A stretch of 64,000 nucleotides of DNA from Tritrichomonas musculus (lineage: Eukaryota; Parabasalia; Tritrichomonadida; Tritrichomonadidae). Numbering within the stretch: the first letter of the stretch is position 1; every line of letters starts with the position of its first letter. Below are positions 9,809-20,163 of this stretch, one piece after another. The position numbers were made by a program, and so were the translations under genes. The stretch spans positions 930,001 through 994,000 of the forward strand of contig JAPFFF010000050.1 in assembly GCA_039105265.1 (NCBI GenBank), given 5' to 3'. The notes below the pieces were generated by a model. That model did no database searches. It was given only the letters and a program-made list of their open reading frames with translations, and was not told the origin of the DNA.

Positions 9809-10025
9809 TATAGTTTCAATATTATATAATTTATAGTCTAGTTAATTAATAGGGTTTAATTTAATTTGTCTAGAAAATTTAAAATGATATTTAATTTAAT
9901 TGTTTTGAAATGAAATTTAATTCATTCAATTTTTCATCAAATTTCAAGAAAAATTGTTTTCTTATGTAATTTAAAACAATTATTTCTTTTAATGAAATTC
10001 TAAAATAATTTTATTTTCTTATTAT
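9758..10025 (+). other. A/T-rich insert splitting the BspA-like gene (intron candidate or lesion)
   Basis: About 268 bp separate the two homologous parts. The left edge is GTAAGT in phase 0. The right edge is about ...TTCTTATTAT before ACACCATTACG. The classic trichomonad 3' signal ACTAACACACAG is absent and there is no AG at the junction, so splicing is uncertain. Confidence 0.4.
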
Positions 10026-11222
10026 ACACCATTACGTTTTGCATCTGAAAAGAACAATCTTGATATTGTCTATCTTTTAATATCGAATCCAAAAATAAAA
10101 ATTGGACCATGCTCATTCAAAAATTGCACGCAATTGAAATCAGTTGAAATCCCATCAACCATTAAAGGAATTGAAGAAGGCACATTTAAAAATTGCAGAT
10201 CATTGACCGAAATAAATATTCCGCCAACAGCTTTATATATTGGAAGCAATACATTTTTTGGATGCGATTCATTATCGAAAGTTGTAATTCCATCTTCTGT
10301 TACAACAATCAAACGAAATGCGTTTAATTTTTGTTCATCTTTAAAAACAATAGAATTTCCTTCATCTGTTACTTCGATTGATGACTATTGTTTCTTTAGC
10401 TGTTTGAATCTAGAAGATATGACTTTACCTTCATCAATAATAGAACTTAAAAATGCAATTTTTTATCGATGTCATAAATTGAAGCAAATTATAATTCCAT
10501 CTTCAGTTGTTTCAATTTGTAGCGATGTTTTCTATGAATGCTCATCATTGACACAAATAACAATTCCTCCCTCGGTTATTTCAATTGGAGACAAGTCATT
10601 TTATAAATGTTCTTCGCTTGTTAATGTGTTCATTCCACCAACTTTGTCATTAATTGGTAGCCATGCATTTGTTGGATGTGATTCACTTAAAAATGTTGAA
10701 TTTTTACAAACAGATGATAAAGAATATAAAAAGTCATCTTTTCTAAGCAAACAAAGAATTGAAAACAGTGCTTTTTGTAAATGTCCTTCGTTGGTTCATG
10801 TGTCAATTCCTTTGGTGATGAAAATAATTGGTAAATGCGCTTTTATGGAATGTAATTCATTGGAAGAAATTTCAATTCCTCCATCTGTAGAGCAAATATG
10901 TTCCCAAAGTTTTTATAAATGCAAGTCCTTGAAGAAAGTGTCCGTCAATTCTGCAATTGTTGAAATAAATAAATCAGCATTTAACGAATGTGAATCTTTA
11001 ACTGAATTTACATTCGTCCAAAATACTGTTATAAAATCCATTGAAAAGTCGGTTTTCAATAAATGCACATCATTAACTGAATTTGCTTTTCCAGCTACTG
11101 TGCAATCAATTAGTGGTTCAATTTTTAATGGGTGTACAGCATTAAAGAAAATCACTGTTCCATCAGATTTAAACATTGACAAAATTGGAATAAACAAGAA
11201 GACAGTTGTAGTAAGATTTTAA
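10026..11222 (+). CDS. BspA-like leucine-rich-repeat C-terminal part of the interrupted gene
   Basis: The open frame starts without a Met at TPLRFASEKNNLDIVYLLIS, an ankyrin continuation, and then enters LRR_5 repeats. About 14 units follow the xxIPSSVxxIGxxAFxxCSSL pattern, more diverged from each other than in the neighbouring paralogue. The first internal ATG is at 10134, but that would discard the ankyrin end, so it is unlikely to be the true start. The frame is intact to the stop at 11222, which argues for recent interruption or for splicing with the upstream part. Likely role is binding through the LRR solenoid; no membrane span is seen. Confidence 0.7.
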   Translation, partial: TPLRFASEKNNLDIVYLLISNPKIKIGPCSFKNCTQLKSVEIPSTIKGIEEGTFKNCRSLTEINIPPTALYIGSNTFFGCDSLSKVVIPSSVTTIKRNAFNFCSSLKTIEFPSSVTSIDDYCFFSCLNLEDMTLPSSIIELKNAIFYRCHKLKQIIIPSSVVSICSDVFYECSSLTQITIPPSVISIGDKSFYKCSSLVNVFIPPTLSLIGSHAFVGCDSLKNVEFLQTDDKEYKKSSFLSKQRIENSAFCKCPSLVHVSIPLVMKIIGKCAFMECNSLEEISIPPSVEQICSQSFYKCKSLKKVSVNSAIVEINKSAFNECESLTEFTFVQNTVIKSIEKSVFNKCTSLTEFAFPATVQSISGSIFNGCTALKKITVPSDLNIDKIGINKKTVVVRF

Positions 11223-11419
11223 AAAAATAATATCCATTGATTTTTAAATAAAAAACTTTTCCTTCAAGATTGATTCCAAGTAGTTTAATGACTTTTTTGA
11301 AGTTGATGTGCTTTAGTTAATTATTTTCTCATATTGCAAATTATAAAATCCACAAATTCTATTTATTATTGTTATTGTTTTTGAAACAAAAAAATTGAAA
11401 AATAAAAATGGAATTAAAA

Positions 11420-12934
11420 TTATTTATGAGCATAATTAATGTGCATTTCTTCCAATCTTGCCAAGTGCACTTTGTTTAATCCTTCATTAAATTTCTCGAA
11501 ATCTTTCAGTTCAGGATTCGTCCAAGCTGTTTCAGCCATTGCACAGATTCTTGGAAACACCTTCCATTGCACGTTCTTGAAGTCATACATGACCTCGCCC
11601 CAGGCGCACGCTTGGATGCCCAATATCAGCTCTGGCTTGCTGATACCATTAAGTGGATCATACATGTAAACGTCCTTCAATGTTGACATTCCGCCGAAGT
11701 ACACGTACTTGTCTTTCTCATTCGAGTGGAACTGGTTGTGGTCGAAGTAGAGGCAGCTGTTTGGCACGAGCACGAAAGGGTAATTGTGTTCAATTGCATC
11801 CTGAGCTATCTCATGATTGCGCCAGATCATTATTGCTGTATTCTTCGGCAAATTTTCCTGAATAATTTCATCCCAGCCGATCATTAACCGTCCTTTTTCA
11901 TTCAAAAAGTTGGCAATTTCTTTTGTGAACCAGGATTGATACTCTTCGCAGTCTTTGAAGCCTTTCTCAGCCCAGAGTTTCTGACAATCAGGACAGATTT
12001 GCCAATAACCAGGAAGAACCTCATCTCCGCCGATATGGATATATTTCGAGTCAAAAATTTCAATGACTTCGGCCAAAATGTCCTTCAAAAATTCAATCAC
12101 TTTTTCATTACTGATACAAAAGCATCGATGATACTTGAATCGTCGCCAGTAACTCTTCGCAGGAAGCTCTTTCTTGCAGCAAAAGTCAGGATATGCATTA
12201 AGTGCTGCATCACAATGGCCAGGCATCTCAATCTCAGGAACAACTGTGATGCAGAGCTTGCGTGCATATTCAACGATTTCTTTCATTTGACCTTGAGTAT
12301 AGAAAAATTGACCTTCAACCGTTCCTTTGTCATCGGTTATCATGGATCCCACTTCTGTAAGTTTGGGGTACTTCTTGCTTTCAAACCGCCAGCCTTGGTC
12401 GTCCGTTAAATGCCAGTGAAAAGTGTTCAATTTGTGAAGTGACATCCAATATATGAATTTTTTGACATCTTCAAAGGTAACAAAGTGTCTGGAGCAATCT
12501 AGATGCATCCCTCTCCATGAATACTTCGGTGAATCTTTGATGGTGACACATGGGGCTTCCCAGGTAATATCTGATGATGATTTGGTATCGGAAAATATTT
12601 CTTTCGGAAGCAATTGCATAAATGTAATGAGACCGTAAAAATGGCCTGCAGGGGTGGAGGATTTGATCAAGAGTTTGTCGGTTGTGAGAGATAATTCATA
12701 ACCTTCATTGGGAATGTTGTCGGAATAAATAAAACAAAGCTGGGCATTATCTATATTTGATGTTTCTGTTTGGAAATGAAATCCTGTCGGCGGAAGTAAA
12801 TGTTGAGTAATAAAATCCGTGATATGCTCTAAGGATAATTGAGCATCTAAATAAACGGTAAAGTTATCTTTTAATTGGAACTTATTTTCATTGATTTTTA
12901 ATTCTGATGGCTTTGGTATGATAAATGGATCCAT
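11420..12934 (-). CDS. Beta-N-acetylhexosaminidase, GH20
   Basis: A 504-residue protein with the GH20 layout. An N-terminal GH20b alpha/beta domain covers about residues 1-135 and a TIM barrel follows from about 138. Signature blocks are WRGMHLDCSRHF (140-151), HWHLTDDQGWR (173-183) and VVPEIEMPGH (231-240). The catalytic pair is D304-E305 in YIHIGGDEVLPG, which polarises the substrate acetamido group and donates the proton. GH20 enzymes remove terminal GlcNAc or GalNAc from glycans (EC 3.2.1.52). No clear signal peptide is seen at the N-terminus, which is unusual for a lysosomal or secreted enzyme; a cytosolic form or unconventional targeting is possible. The length is normal for a compact GH20 and no lesion is seen. 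Confidence 0.93.
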   Translation of the reverse strand: MDPFIIPKPSELKINENKFQLKDNFTVYLDAQLSLEHITDFITQHLLPPTGFHFQTETSNIDNAQLCFIYSDNIPNEGYELSLTTDKLLIKSSTPAGHFYGLITFMQLLPKEIFSDTKSSSDITWEAPCVTIKDSPKYSWRGMHLDCSRHFVTFEDVKKFIYWMSLHKLNTFHWHLTDDQGWRFESKKYPKLTEVGSMITDDKGTVEGQFFYTQGQMKEIVEYARKLCITVVPEIEMPGHCDAALNAYPDFCCKKELPAKSYWRRFKYHRCFCISNEKVIEFLKDILAEVIEIFDSKYIHIGGDEVLPGYWQICPDCQKLWAEKGFKDCEEYQSWFTKEIANFLNEKGRLMIGWDEIIQENLPKNTAIMIWRNHEIAQDAIEHNYPFVLVPNSCLYFDHNQFHSNEKDKYVYFGGMSTLKDVYMYDPLNGISKPELILGIQACAWGEVMYDFKNVQWKVFPRICAMAETAWTNPELKDFEKFNEGLNKVHLARLEEMHINYAHK

Positions 12935-13429
12935 AAATCTTTTTTTATATCATATTTCAATTATTTGCCATAATAAAATTGAGACAACTTTTTCAGAAAA
13001 AAAAATAGTCATCCTCTTTTTTCATTGAAATGACTTAAAATTCTTTGCGTTTTTTATTGATTTCCTTATTTTTGTCGTATAACGAATATGTTACAAGCGA
13101 ATTAATTGATATTTTTCAGAATTGAGATCATTATTTGATATATATTTTTTTTTTTTATAAAAATCGTTGATTTAGATAATCGAATAGCCTATTGGATTTC
13201 TTATATTGATTTAATTTAGGATTTAATGGTTAAAATCAGTATTAAATAAGAAAACAAAGATTTTTTAATTAATTTAAATAATTTCTCATTAAATTATATT
13301 GCCAAAATACTCAAGGGCTTAAAGTTTCAAATAATAATAACTTCCAGTGCCTTCTTTTGTTTGTTAAATGCCGAGAATTTTGAAAAAAAAAATCGATTGG
13401 ACTAAGTTTTTTTTTTATGTCAAATGAGT
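12935..13429. other. Spacer upstream of the hexosaminidase
   Basis: A/T-rich spacer with homopolymer runs near 13148-13156 and 13409-13416. No gene is recognised. It should include the minus-strand hexosaminidase promoter close to 12940-12990. Confidence 0.4.
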
Positions 13430-13700
13430 GAATTCAGTTTGTTTCAAGAACGGTGGTGTAACTGCATGAATCAAGTTTTTTCCAGTCATTATCTCGACCT
13501 GCACTCGATCCTTCAATCACAAATTGTTGTGTATTATCCATCAAATGAAGCAATTATTTAAGTTCTTCTAAATTTTCTCCAATTTTCTGACTTTTCAATA
13601 GAATTTAAAATTTGATAGCTTTCTTCATTCTTGTCATTCTCATCCAAAAAAAACATGGGATCTTTTTGGATATAATTCAATTTCCATCTTTTTGAAATTT
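13430..13700 (-). pseudogene. F5/8 type C (discoidin-like) gene fragment
   Basis: A minus-strand frame reads QQFVIEGSSAGRDNDWKKLD then a short tail and a stop. It matches the core of the F5/8C domain found intact in the gene at 31952-33333 (NWVVEGSMNGDDWQIID). Upstream pieces on the same strand are open only in different frames. No start codon or complete domain exists, so this is a remnant. Confidence 0.5.
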
Positions 13701-13797
13701 CCTTCGTCAAATGAACCACCTATAAAACTTGAATGCATCTTTTATAAAAAAGAACAATTATACAATATGATGAATCCTTTTTATTTAATTTGATTTA

Positions 13798-15007
13798 TTA
13801 TTTTTCCTCAATCAACTTCAAAACGAAAGCACATCTTGAAGGAAGAAACAGTTTAATTCTATGGTTTGTCTTCAAGAATCCTTCTCCAAATGAACTTTGA
13901 ATGCTATTTGTGTCAATTCTTTTGAAACCACCATATTTTTCATCATCTGTGCAAAAGACATACTCATGCTTTCCAAGCCAATCCACTCCAATTATAAAAT
14001 CGTTGTAACTATTTGTTGGATGAAAATTGAAAACAAAGAGCATTTTATTCCTTTGGAATGCAACAATCATTTTTTGATTATCAGTTTGATAACAAAAAAC
14101 GTAATATTTCAATATTTCCATAGTCAAATAGACGAGAATCCCAAACTGGATGTTCTCCTCTTTTGCCAGAATGGAAATACGATGTATCTGTTCCATCGAA
14201 CATATTTATGCCTGTATCAAGGATGACATAAATTCCCATCTTATGTGCTTCGTTAATGAGACGTTTAAGATCATCTGGTGTTCCATAACGATATGAAGGA
14301 GCAAAAAATGAAGTCACTTGATAGCCAGCAGATGCATAATATGCATGTTCCATTATTCCCATTAGTTGAATTGCATTAAAGCCATGCTTTTTAACATATG
14401 GAAGAACTTTTTCTGTAAATTCATTATATGTGTGCATGCGTGGTTCTCGATCTGCCATTCCTATATGACATTCATAAATAAGAAAAGCACAATTGGTTCT
14501 TGGTTCTGGATACGGATGATCAAAAACAAATGGTTCTGGTGGATTCCAAAAAATTCCATCAATATTGAAATTCTCTGGATTTTGATAGGTGCAGTTGATC
14601 CATGCTGGAACTCGTGAAAGTTGAGTTCCATCACCTAATTCGAGAATACAACGTACTTTTGAATTGTGTGGAATTCTGGGAGTTCCATCTTCAGAATCTG
14701 GTAAACATAAATTAAAGCATCCATTACTATCACGAGAGCATTTGGTTTCGGGATCAGATGAGTTCCAATTATTGAAGTCACCTACTAAGTGGATTGCTTT
14801 TGCATTTGGAGCCCATTCTTTATAATATATTGCATTTTCACGATGATGAAGGCCATAAAAAAGATATGATTGAGTAAACTCGTCAATTGAACCATATTTT
14901 TCATTTATCGTTTCAAGAACTTTTTTAAAATTATTATGGCGCTTAGTTAAAGATTCTTTGTATTCTCCAAGCCATTTATTATCTTTTAGAATCTGAAACT
15001 CTGACAT
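13798..15007 (-). pseudogene. 1,4-alpha-glucan branching enzyme pseudogene with large internal deletion
   Basis: The N-terminal frame (15007 to 14081) gives CBM48 (EWAPNAKAIHLVGDFNNWNSS, about residues 68-88). It continues with the first part of the GH13 barrel, including IYECHIGM, NAIQLMGIMEHAYYASAGYQVTSFFAPS and DSRLFDYGNIEILRFLLSN, where it ends in a stop. A second frame (14196 to 13798) supplies the C-terminal all-beta domain with MLFVFNFHPTNSYNDF and KYGGFKRID. Branching enzymes are about 680-700 residues; here roughly 250-300 residues from mid-barrel are gone. The lost part should carry the catalytic nucleophile and acid/base, and the junction near 14075-14095 is also out of frame. An active enzyme would add alpha-1,6 branches to glycogen (EC 2.4.1.18). 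This copy cannot. A functional paralogue presumably exists elsewhere. Confidence 0.85.
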
Positions 15008-16677
15008 TAATTATTCCAAATGACCAATAAAAAAAATGAACTTTGATTTTTTAAAATTTTTATTTTCAAAGAAATTTTTAATTGAGAAAAAACATTTTTC
15101 AAATAATTGAGAAACTGGGCTTTTCTGTCCAAACGGATTTCATTCAAAAAGTTTTAAAAAATATCCAATGGACAGGAAAATTTTCTCGTTATATTTTGAA
15201 AACTTTACACTGTCCAAAATGTCCAAAAATGTCCATTTGACTCAAACACGGACAGAACATTCAATATTTTCATTGAACTACCTCAAAAATATTAATGTTC
15301 TTTCTTATTGTTTTATAATTTAGCTTTTGAATTATACAAAAAATAATACAGCATTTTTCAGCTCACCTTGCAGTATAGAAAATTGAGTGAAATTCGTTGC
15401 AGTTTGATTCAAAATTGAGCTGTTTATTTTGATTATTTTGGGATTTGAATGTTGTAAAATTCCCTAAAAAATCTATCTTGATAAATAAAAGTTTATTTCA
15501 TAATATTTATTTAAAATTAGAATTAACACACAAATAAAAGTATATTTCATGATATAGCAAGGATTTATTTAATTTATAAAATGAAATAAATATATTTGAA
15601 AAAAACAATTTTTCTTTTATCTACGAAAACTCCAAATAATCAAAATAATCGGCTCAATTTTGACTTAAACCATAACGAAATCCCCACAATTTTCTATACT
15701 GCAAAATGAGATGAAAAATGATGTAATAAAAAAATTATTTTTGAATAAAATTTAATCGTTCATATTGTAAAAAAATGAAATTAAATGATAATATGGTTCT
15801 TATTAAAAAAAAATATAAATTCAAATTTTTCAAAAATTGATAAGGTTATAAGAACGATAATTAAAATTTGAATTGATTTTTCACAAATATTTTTTTTTTA
15901 AAAAAAAAATGCATCATAATAACTTCGTTAAATAAAATGTTGGATCCAAAAATACCTATAATATATATATATTATAATGATAAAAATAATAAGTTATCAT
16001 AAATATTAAAATAATAAACAATAATTGACATAATTGACATAATCACAATTTCTCAATTATTTGAATGTAATAATTTCTCAACTGGGCTTTTCTGTCCACA
16101 AAATTTTCTGTCCGTTTCTAACTTTTTGAAACAAGGCGTCACTTTTTATGGATAGAAAGCTGTTATTTTAATCGATAAACTCTCAAATAATTGAAATAAA
16201 TGTCCATAACGAACATTTTTTGGACATTTTATATAATCATAAAATATTTCGCATTTTTGATTGTTCTTACATATAGTTAAAGAATATTCTCTTATAGCAA
16301 AATTAATTGAATTTCATTTATCAATAAAAATAACAATATTTTGAAATTCCATCAATAAATGGAACTCCCAGAATTCCACACAATTCAAGATATATATAAA
16401 TAGGTTTGATTATAATCTGATTAAAATAATAAACAATAATTGACAAAATCACGAGATTAATTAAATTAATTGTTCTATCATTTTTAAAAATTAGTAAGTG
16501 AAATCTGTAAAGATCTTACGTAATTTTGTATATTTTGAAATAATAATTATATAAATATATTTATATAAATATTTACTAGCAAAACAACAGTTCTACTCCA
16601 AATTTTTACAAATTCCATACCAAACATCGATAACTATACGCATCCAGAACATATTCTGTGTTATATTTATGGAAGAG
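15008..16677. other. Gene-free A/T-rich spacer with dispersed repeats
   Basis: No coding frame is recognised over about 1.7 kb. The stretch ACTGGGCTTTTCTGTCC appears twice (15114-15130 and 16081-16097). A 15-bp inverted pair lies at 15100-15114 and 16049-16063. A MITE-like inverted repeat is listed separately at 15348-15728. Confidence 0.5.
15348..15728. repeat. MITE-like inverted-repeat element
   Basis: About 98 bp at 15348-15445 are an imperfect inverted copy of 15630-15728. The shared core is TTGCAGTATAGAAAATTG and then CAAAATTGAGC. The element is about 380 bp with no frame. Its size and structure fit a miniature inverted-repeat element, though no target duplication was established. Confidence 0.5.
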
Positions 16678-16952
16678 TTAAACAAATTTTCTAATAAGTA
16701 ATACAAAAAAGACGATCTCCAATTATTTAAGCCTAATCTAATTAGTGGCCTTAGTGATAAATCAAAGTAATGTATTTTTAATCCAGGATTATATACTATT
16801 TTATTTGATACTATTTTATATATCTCAATGAGATTGATTATTAAACCTATTTTTTTAATAAATGATAGTTGTATTTAATTATCTGATTCTTTTTTAACTC
16901 CTATTTTACTTATTTTTTGGCATTTTTAAGAAATTATTATTTTTTTGATAAT
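16678..16952 (+). repeat. Left 275-bp inverted repeat
   Basis: Matches the reverse complement of 26009-26283 with about five differences, all toward the inner end. Confidence 0.9.
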
Positions 16953-17384
16953 GTGAAGAAACTCTTTAAACTTTTTCATGAAATATTTTTCATCCCATAG
17001 AATCATAATTATGAAACTTATAATACTGATCTAATAAGTGATTTTAAAAATATTGAATAAATAAAAATATTATATATGTTTGCTTTATCAAAAAATATTT
17101 TGGCATAATCTTATATCAAGAATAATACTCAATATAATCATATTTAAACAATATTAGTATTTATATTACAAAGCATTATTAATAATTATATTATTATTAT
17201 CATAATTGAGTGAATTTACAAAAAGATATAATTATATTTTTGATAATTTTTTAATAACTTTTTGTGAAAAAATTTTGGTTGATATGCCTCTTTAAATACT
17301 ATAAATAAGCCTCTGAAAATTGTCATAAAATTTCTATTTTCAGAAGTTTACATTTTGGAAAATCTTTTAAAAAGTTGTATTTTA
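16953..17384. other. Spacer upstream of the two-kinase-domain gene
   Basis: Very A/T-rich, about 430 bp, with no frame recognised. It should include the promoter of the gene at 17385. Confidence 0.4.
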
Positions 17385-19937
17385 ATGCTTAAAAGTTTAC
17401 TCGAGTTTAAAAAGCTTCTCAGAAAAGGTGCAATAGAAATAGCAAAATCAAAAATAAGCAAGATCATCAAAGAATATTCTTTCTATAATATTACTGAAAA
17501 ATGTAATCTCGATCTAAATTTTGGCCAAGATCTGAAAGACTCCAAGGTAATAATTATTGATCAGTTTTCAGATAATAGTCCTGATGTAAGCGGTGACTAT
17601 TTCATTCTCAGCTTCAAAAAAACATTAGTTTTTGTTAATCAACAATCAATATCACTCATTAAGCAACTTTTATCAATCAACCCAGACGTATCATTGTGCT
17701 TCTTATCGAACACTGAAAACATTTTTAAGCAGCGCACTCAAATTGAAAATCAAATTGTTGACTGCGATTCATTTTTTATGGACTCAATCTCAAATTTTAG
17801 TGAACAGATCAGAATTCGTCAAACTTCCGGGCCGAGAATTCTTCCAATGACATGGAAGATCATCCGCACTTCGATAATTGGGTTTTTGATTAAACAAGCT
17901 TTTGCAAAAAATGGTGATCTAAACAATTTTGAAGAAAATAAAATTTTTGATCTTAATGATTTCATTGAAATAACAAATATTGGTTGCGGATCATCATTTA
18001 CAGCCAGTTTAGTTTATCATATTGAATCTGGTTATTTGTTTGTAATTAAAAGGCCAGTTATTAACGATGAAGAACATCAAGAATACATGAAAAGAGAAAT
18101 TGAAATTTTGTCAAGAATTAAACATCCTAATATTGTCAAATTTTACGGTTTTGTAAAAGATAAAAATTATCCTGTTATTGGTTTTATTAACGGTTCTACA
18201 TTATTAAATTCCAAATGGAAAAACCTTGATGATTTGGCCAAAATAAATATACTTTTGAAAACATTGAAAGCATTATCATACATTCATGATAATAAGATTA
18301 TTTATCGTGATTTAAAACCAAACAATATCTTACTTGATGAAAAAACTAACCCGATTATTATCGATTTTGATAAAGCAATTCAATCATCTGACAAAGAAAA
18401 TGACACTTGTGATTTTTCATCACCATTTTGTGCACCAGAAGTTAATAATCAAATTCAATCATATGCAAGCGATGTATATTCATTTGGAAAATTAGTAAAA
18501 TACATGTTTGATAAAGAAGGAACTAAAGAGTATAATGAATTAAAATTGTTATATAAAGAATGCATTGAAGCTGAAATTGATAAGAGACCATCAATTTATG
18601 AAATAAGCAAAGGGATTTATAGAGTTTTTGAATCTGAAAAGATATCTGTCATTTCATCAAAATTCTCAAAAAATGGATTTTTATCCGACTTTTTGAGAAA
18701 AAAAACAAATATTGATAACACAAGTAAGCAAATAATTCTCATTGGAATTGCATATGGTATGCAATATCTCAATTCTAAAAATAATATTAATCGAGATTTA
18801 AAGCCTGCAAATATTTTATTAGATGATAAATGTCTACCTCTAGTTAGTGATTTCGGTTTTTCAAAAAAATGTATTAAAGATAAAACAGAAATACATTTAA
18901 AAAATGATATAGTACCGGTTAATAGTGCAAGTGATGTTTACTCATTTGGTATGATAATGTATGAAATAGTAACTGGTAAAAAGTACACGAAAGATACACC
19001 GACTCTATTAAATTCTTTTGACAAACCGATAAGTCATGGTGATGGCATACCAGAATCAATTGAAAATCTGATAAAGCAGTGTTGGTCGGAAAATGTTTCA
19101 GATCGGCCAACATTCAATGAAATATATGAAGAACTTGTATTTATTAATGATAAGGATGACTGTATATTAGATAACGTTGATCAAAACAAAGTAAAAAAAT
19201 ATCTTGAGCAAATTACTAATTGTGAAAATGACTTTTATTATGATTTTGAATTTTATGATGAATCGCCTAATTATCACGAAGACTACATTGAAGAAACTCG
19301 CACAATAAAGGTTGATTCACAAATTCGAAATAATATTAAATATCAGAAATATGAAGATCAGACAAGAAAGAAAATTATTCCGAATAATGGCGATCCTGTA
19401 CGATATACAGATTGGACAATGGTGAAGCAATACGAAAAGCCAATTGAGATAATTGAAATTCAAAGACGCACTGTAAATCTTGGTTTTAAATTTAGCCCAG
19501 ATAAAATGATAAAATACAGTGTCAGTGTTGATCAAGAACGCAAAAATATTCTCGACTTTCATACTAACAAAATAATTCAAGAAGGGAATTGGTATGATGT
19601 TAAAGAAAATTTGGTTCAATGTGCCACAAAAAAGATTGTGACTGAATATAGAAAGGAAATTCGTGAAAGAAAAATAAATGAGCAAAGGCCTCATAATATT
19701 TTTAGACTTTTTTCTTTTGGATTTATATCAAATCCTAAACGTTTTGCAATCATACGATCTTTTTCTTACCAAAAAAGACATAAAATCATTGATTTTGATG
19801 GCAATATAACGTATACTAAATGGGAAACTGATTTTAGTAAAGGAATTAAGAACAATATGTATTATTCCTCTGAATATCATAGATCAGAAGAATATTGCCA
19901 AATAATTTATCAGCCATGTTTCAATGAAAATGATTAA
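17385..19937 (+). CDS. Large TKL-like protein with two kinase domains and a C-terminal repeat region
   Basis: The frame is open from 17355 (a TTG), but the first ATG is at 17385, giving about 850 residues. Residues 1 to about 190 are a domain I do not recognise. The first kinase domain follows, with the Lys in LFVIKRP, the catalytic loop YRDLKPNNILL (HRD His replaced by Tyr) and IDFDKA in place of DFG. It ends with a degenerate C-lobe. A second kinase region begins near residue 430. It lacks a recognisable N-lobe and ATP-binding Lys, but keeps NRDLKPANILL, SDFGFSKK and SDVYSFGMIMYEIVTG. The last 200 residues contain about three loose repeats ending in patterns like KIIDFDGNITYTKWETD. The first domain might be catalytic, while the second looks like a pseudokinase piece. 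It lies between 275-bp inverted repeats and may be cargo of that segment. Confidence 0.75.
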   Translation: MLKSLLEFKKLLRKGAIEIAKSKISKIIKEYSFYNITEKCNLDLNFGQDLKDSKVIIIDQFSDNSPDVSGDYFILSFKKTLVFVNQQSISLIKQLLSINPDVSLCFLSNTENIFKQRTQIENQIVDCDSFFMDSISNFSEQIRIRQTSGPRILPMTWKIIRTSIIGFLIKQAFAKNGDLNNFEENKIFDLNDFIEITNIGCGSSFTASLVYHIESGYLFVIKRPVINDEEHQEYMKREIEILSRIKHPNIVKFYGFVKDKNYPVIGFINGSTLLNSKWKNLDDLAKINILLKTLKALSYIHDNKIIYRDLKPNNILLDEKTNPIIIDFDKAIQSSDKENDTCDFSSPFCAPEVNNQIQSYASDVYSFGKLVKYMFDKEGTKEYNELKLLYKECIEAEIDKRPSIYEISKGIYRVFESEKISVISSKFSKNGFLSDFLRKKTNIDNTSKQIILIGIAYGMQYLNSKNNINRDLKPANILLDDKCLPLVSDFGFSKKCIKDKTEIHLKNDIVPVNSASDVYSFGMIMYEIVTGKKYTKDTPTLLNSFDKPISHGDGIPESIENLIKQCWSENVSDRPTFNEIYEELVFINDKDDCILDNVDQNKVKKYLEQITNCENDFYYDFEFYDESPNYHEDYIEETRTIKVDSQIRNNIKYQKYEDQTRKKIIPNNGDPVRYTDWTMVKQYEKPIEIIEIQRRTVNLGFKFSPDKMIKYSVSVDQERKNILDFHTNKIIQEGNWYDVKENLVQCATKKIVTEYRKEIRERKINEQRPHNIFRLFSFGFISNPKRFAIIRSFSYQKRHKIIDFDGNITYTKWETDFSKGIKNNMYYSSEYHRSEEYCQIIYQPCFNEND

Positions 19938-20143
19938 ATGGTAGAGTTGGTGAGTAAAAAAATTAATGGTCAATTTTTAAATGGTCTATTAAAAAAAATT
20001 ATTTAATTTTCTTAATTTTCTCCTTTCAAATTTAAAAGATTAAATTCAATGAGATTTCACAAATAAAATATACATAAATATCATCTGTAAAAATGAATTA
20101 AAATATAAAATTTATGAAAATATATAAAGGGTTCGGAAAAAAT

Positions 20144-20163
20144 TATATACGACGTCGTATATA
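20144..20163. repeat. 20-bp perfect palindrome
   Basis: TATATACGACGTCGTATATA reads the same on both strands. It has an ACGT-rich centre unlike the surrounding A/T-rich DNA. Confidence 0.85.

Noticed and set aside
9758-10025. Canonical trichomonad intron
   Set aside because: The 5' GTAAGT is plausible, but the known 3' motif and a terminal AG are absent, so it was not annotated as an intron outright.
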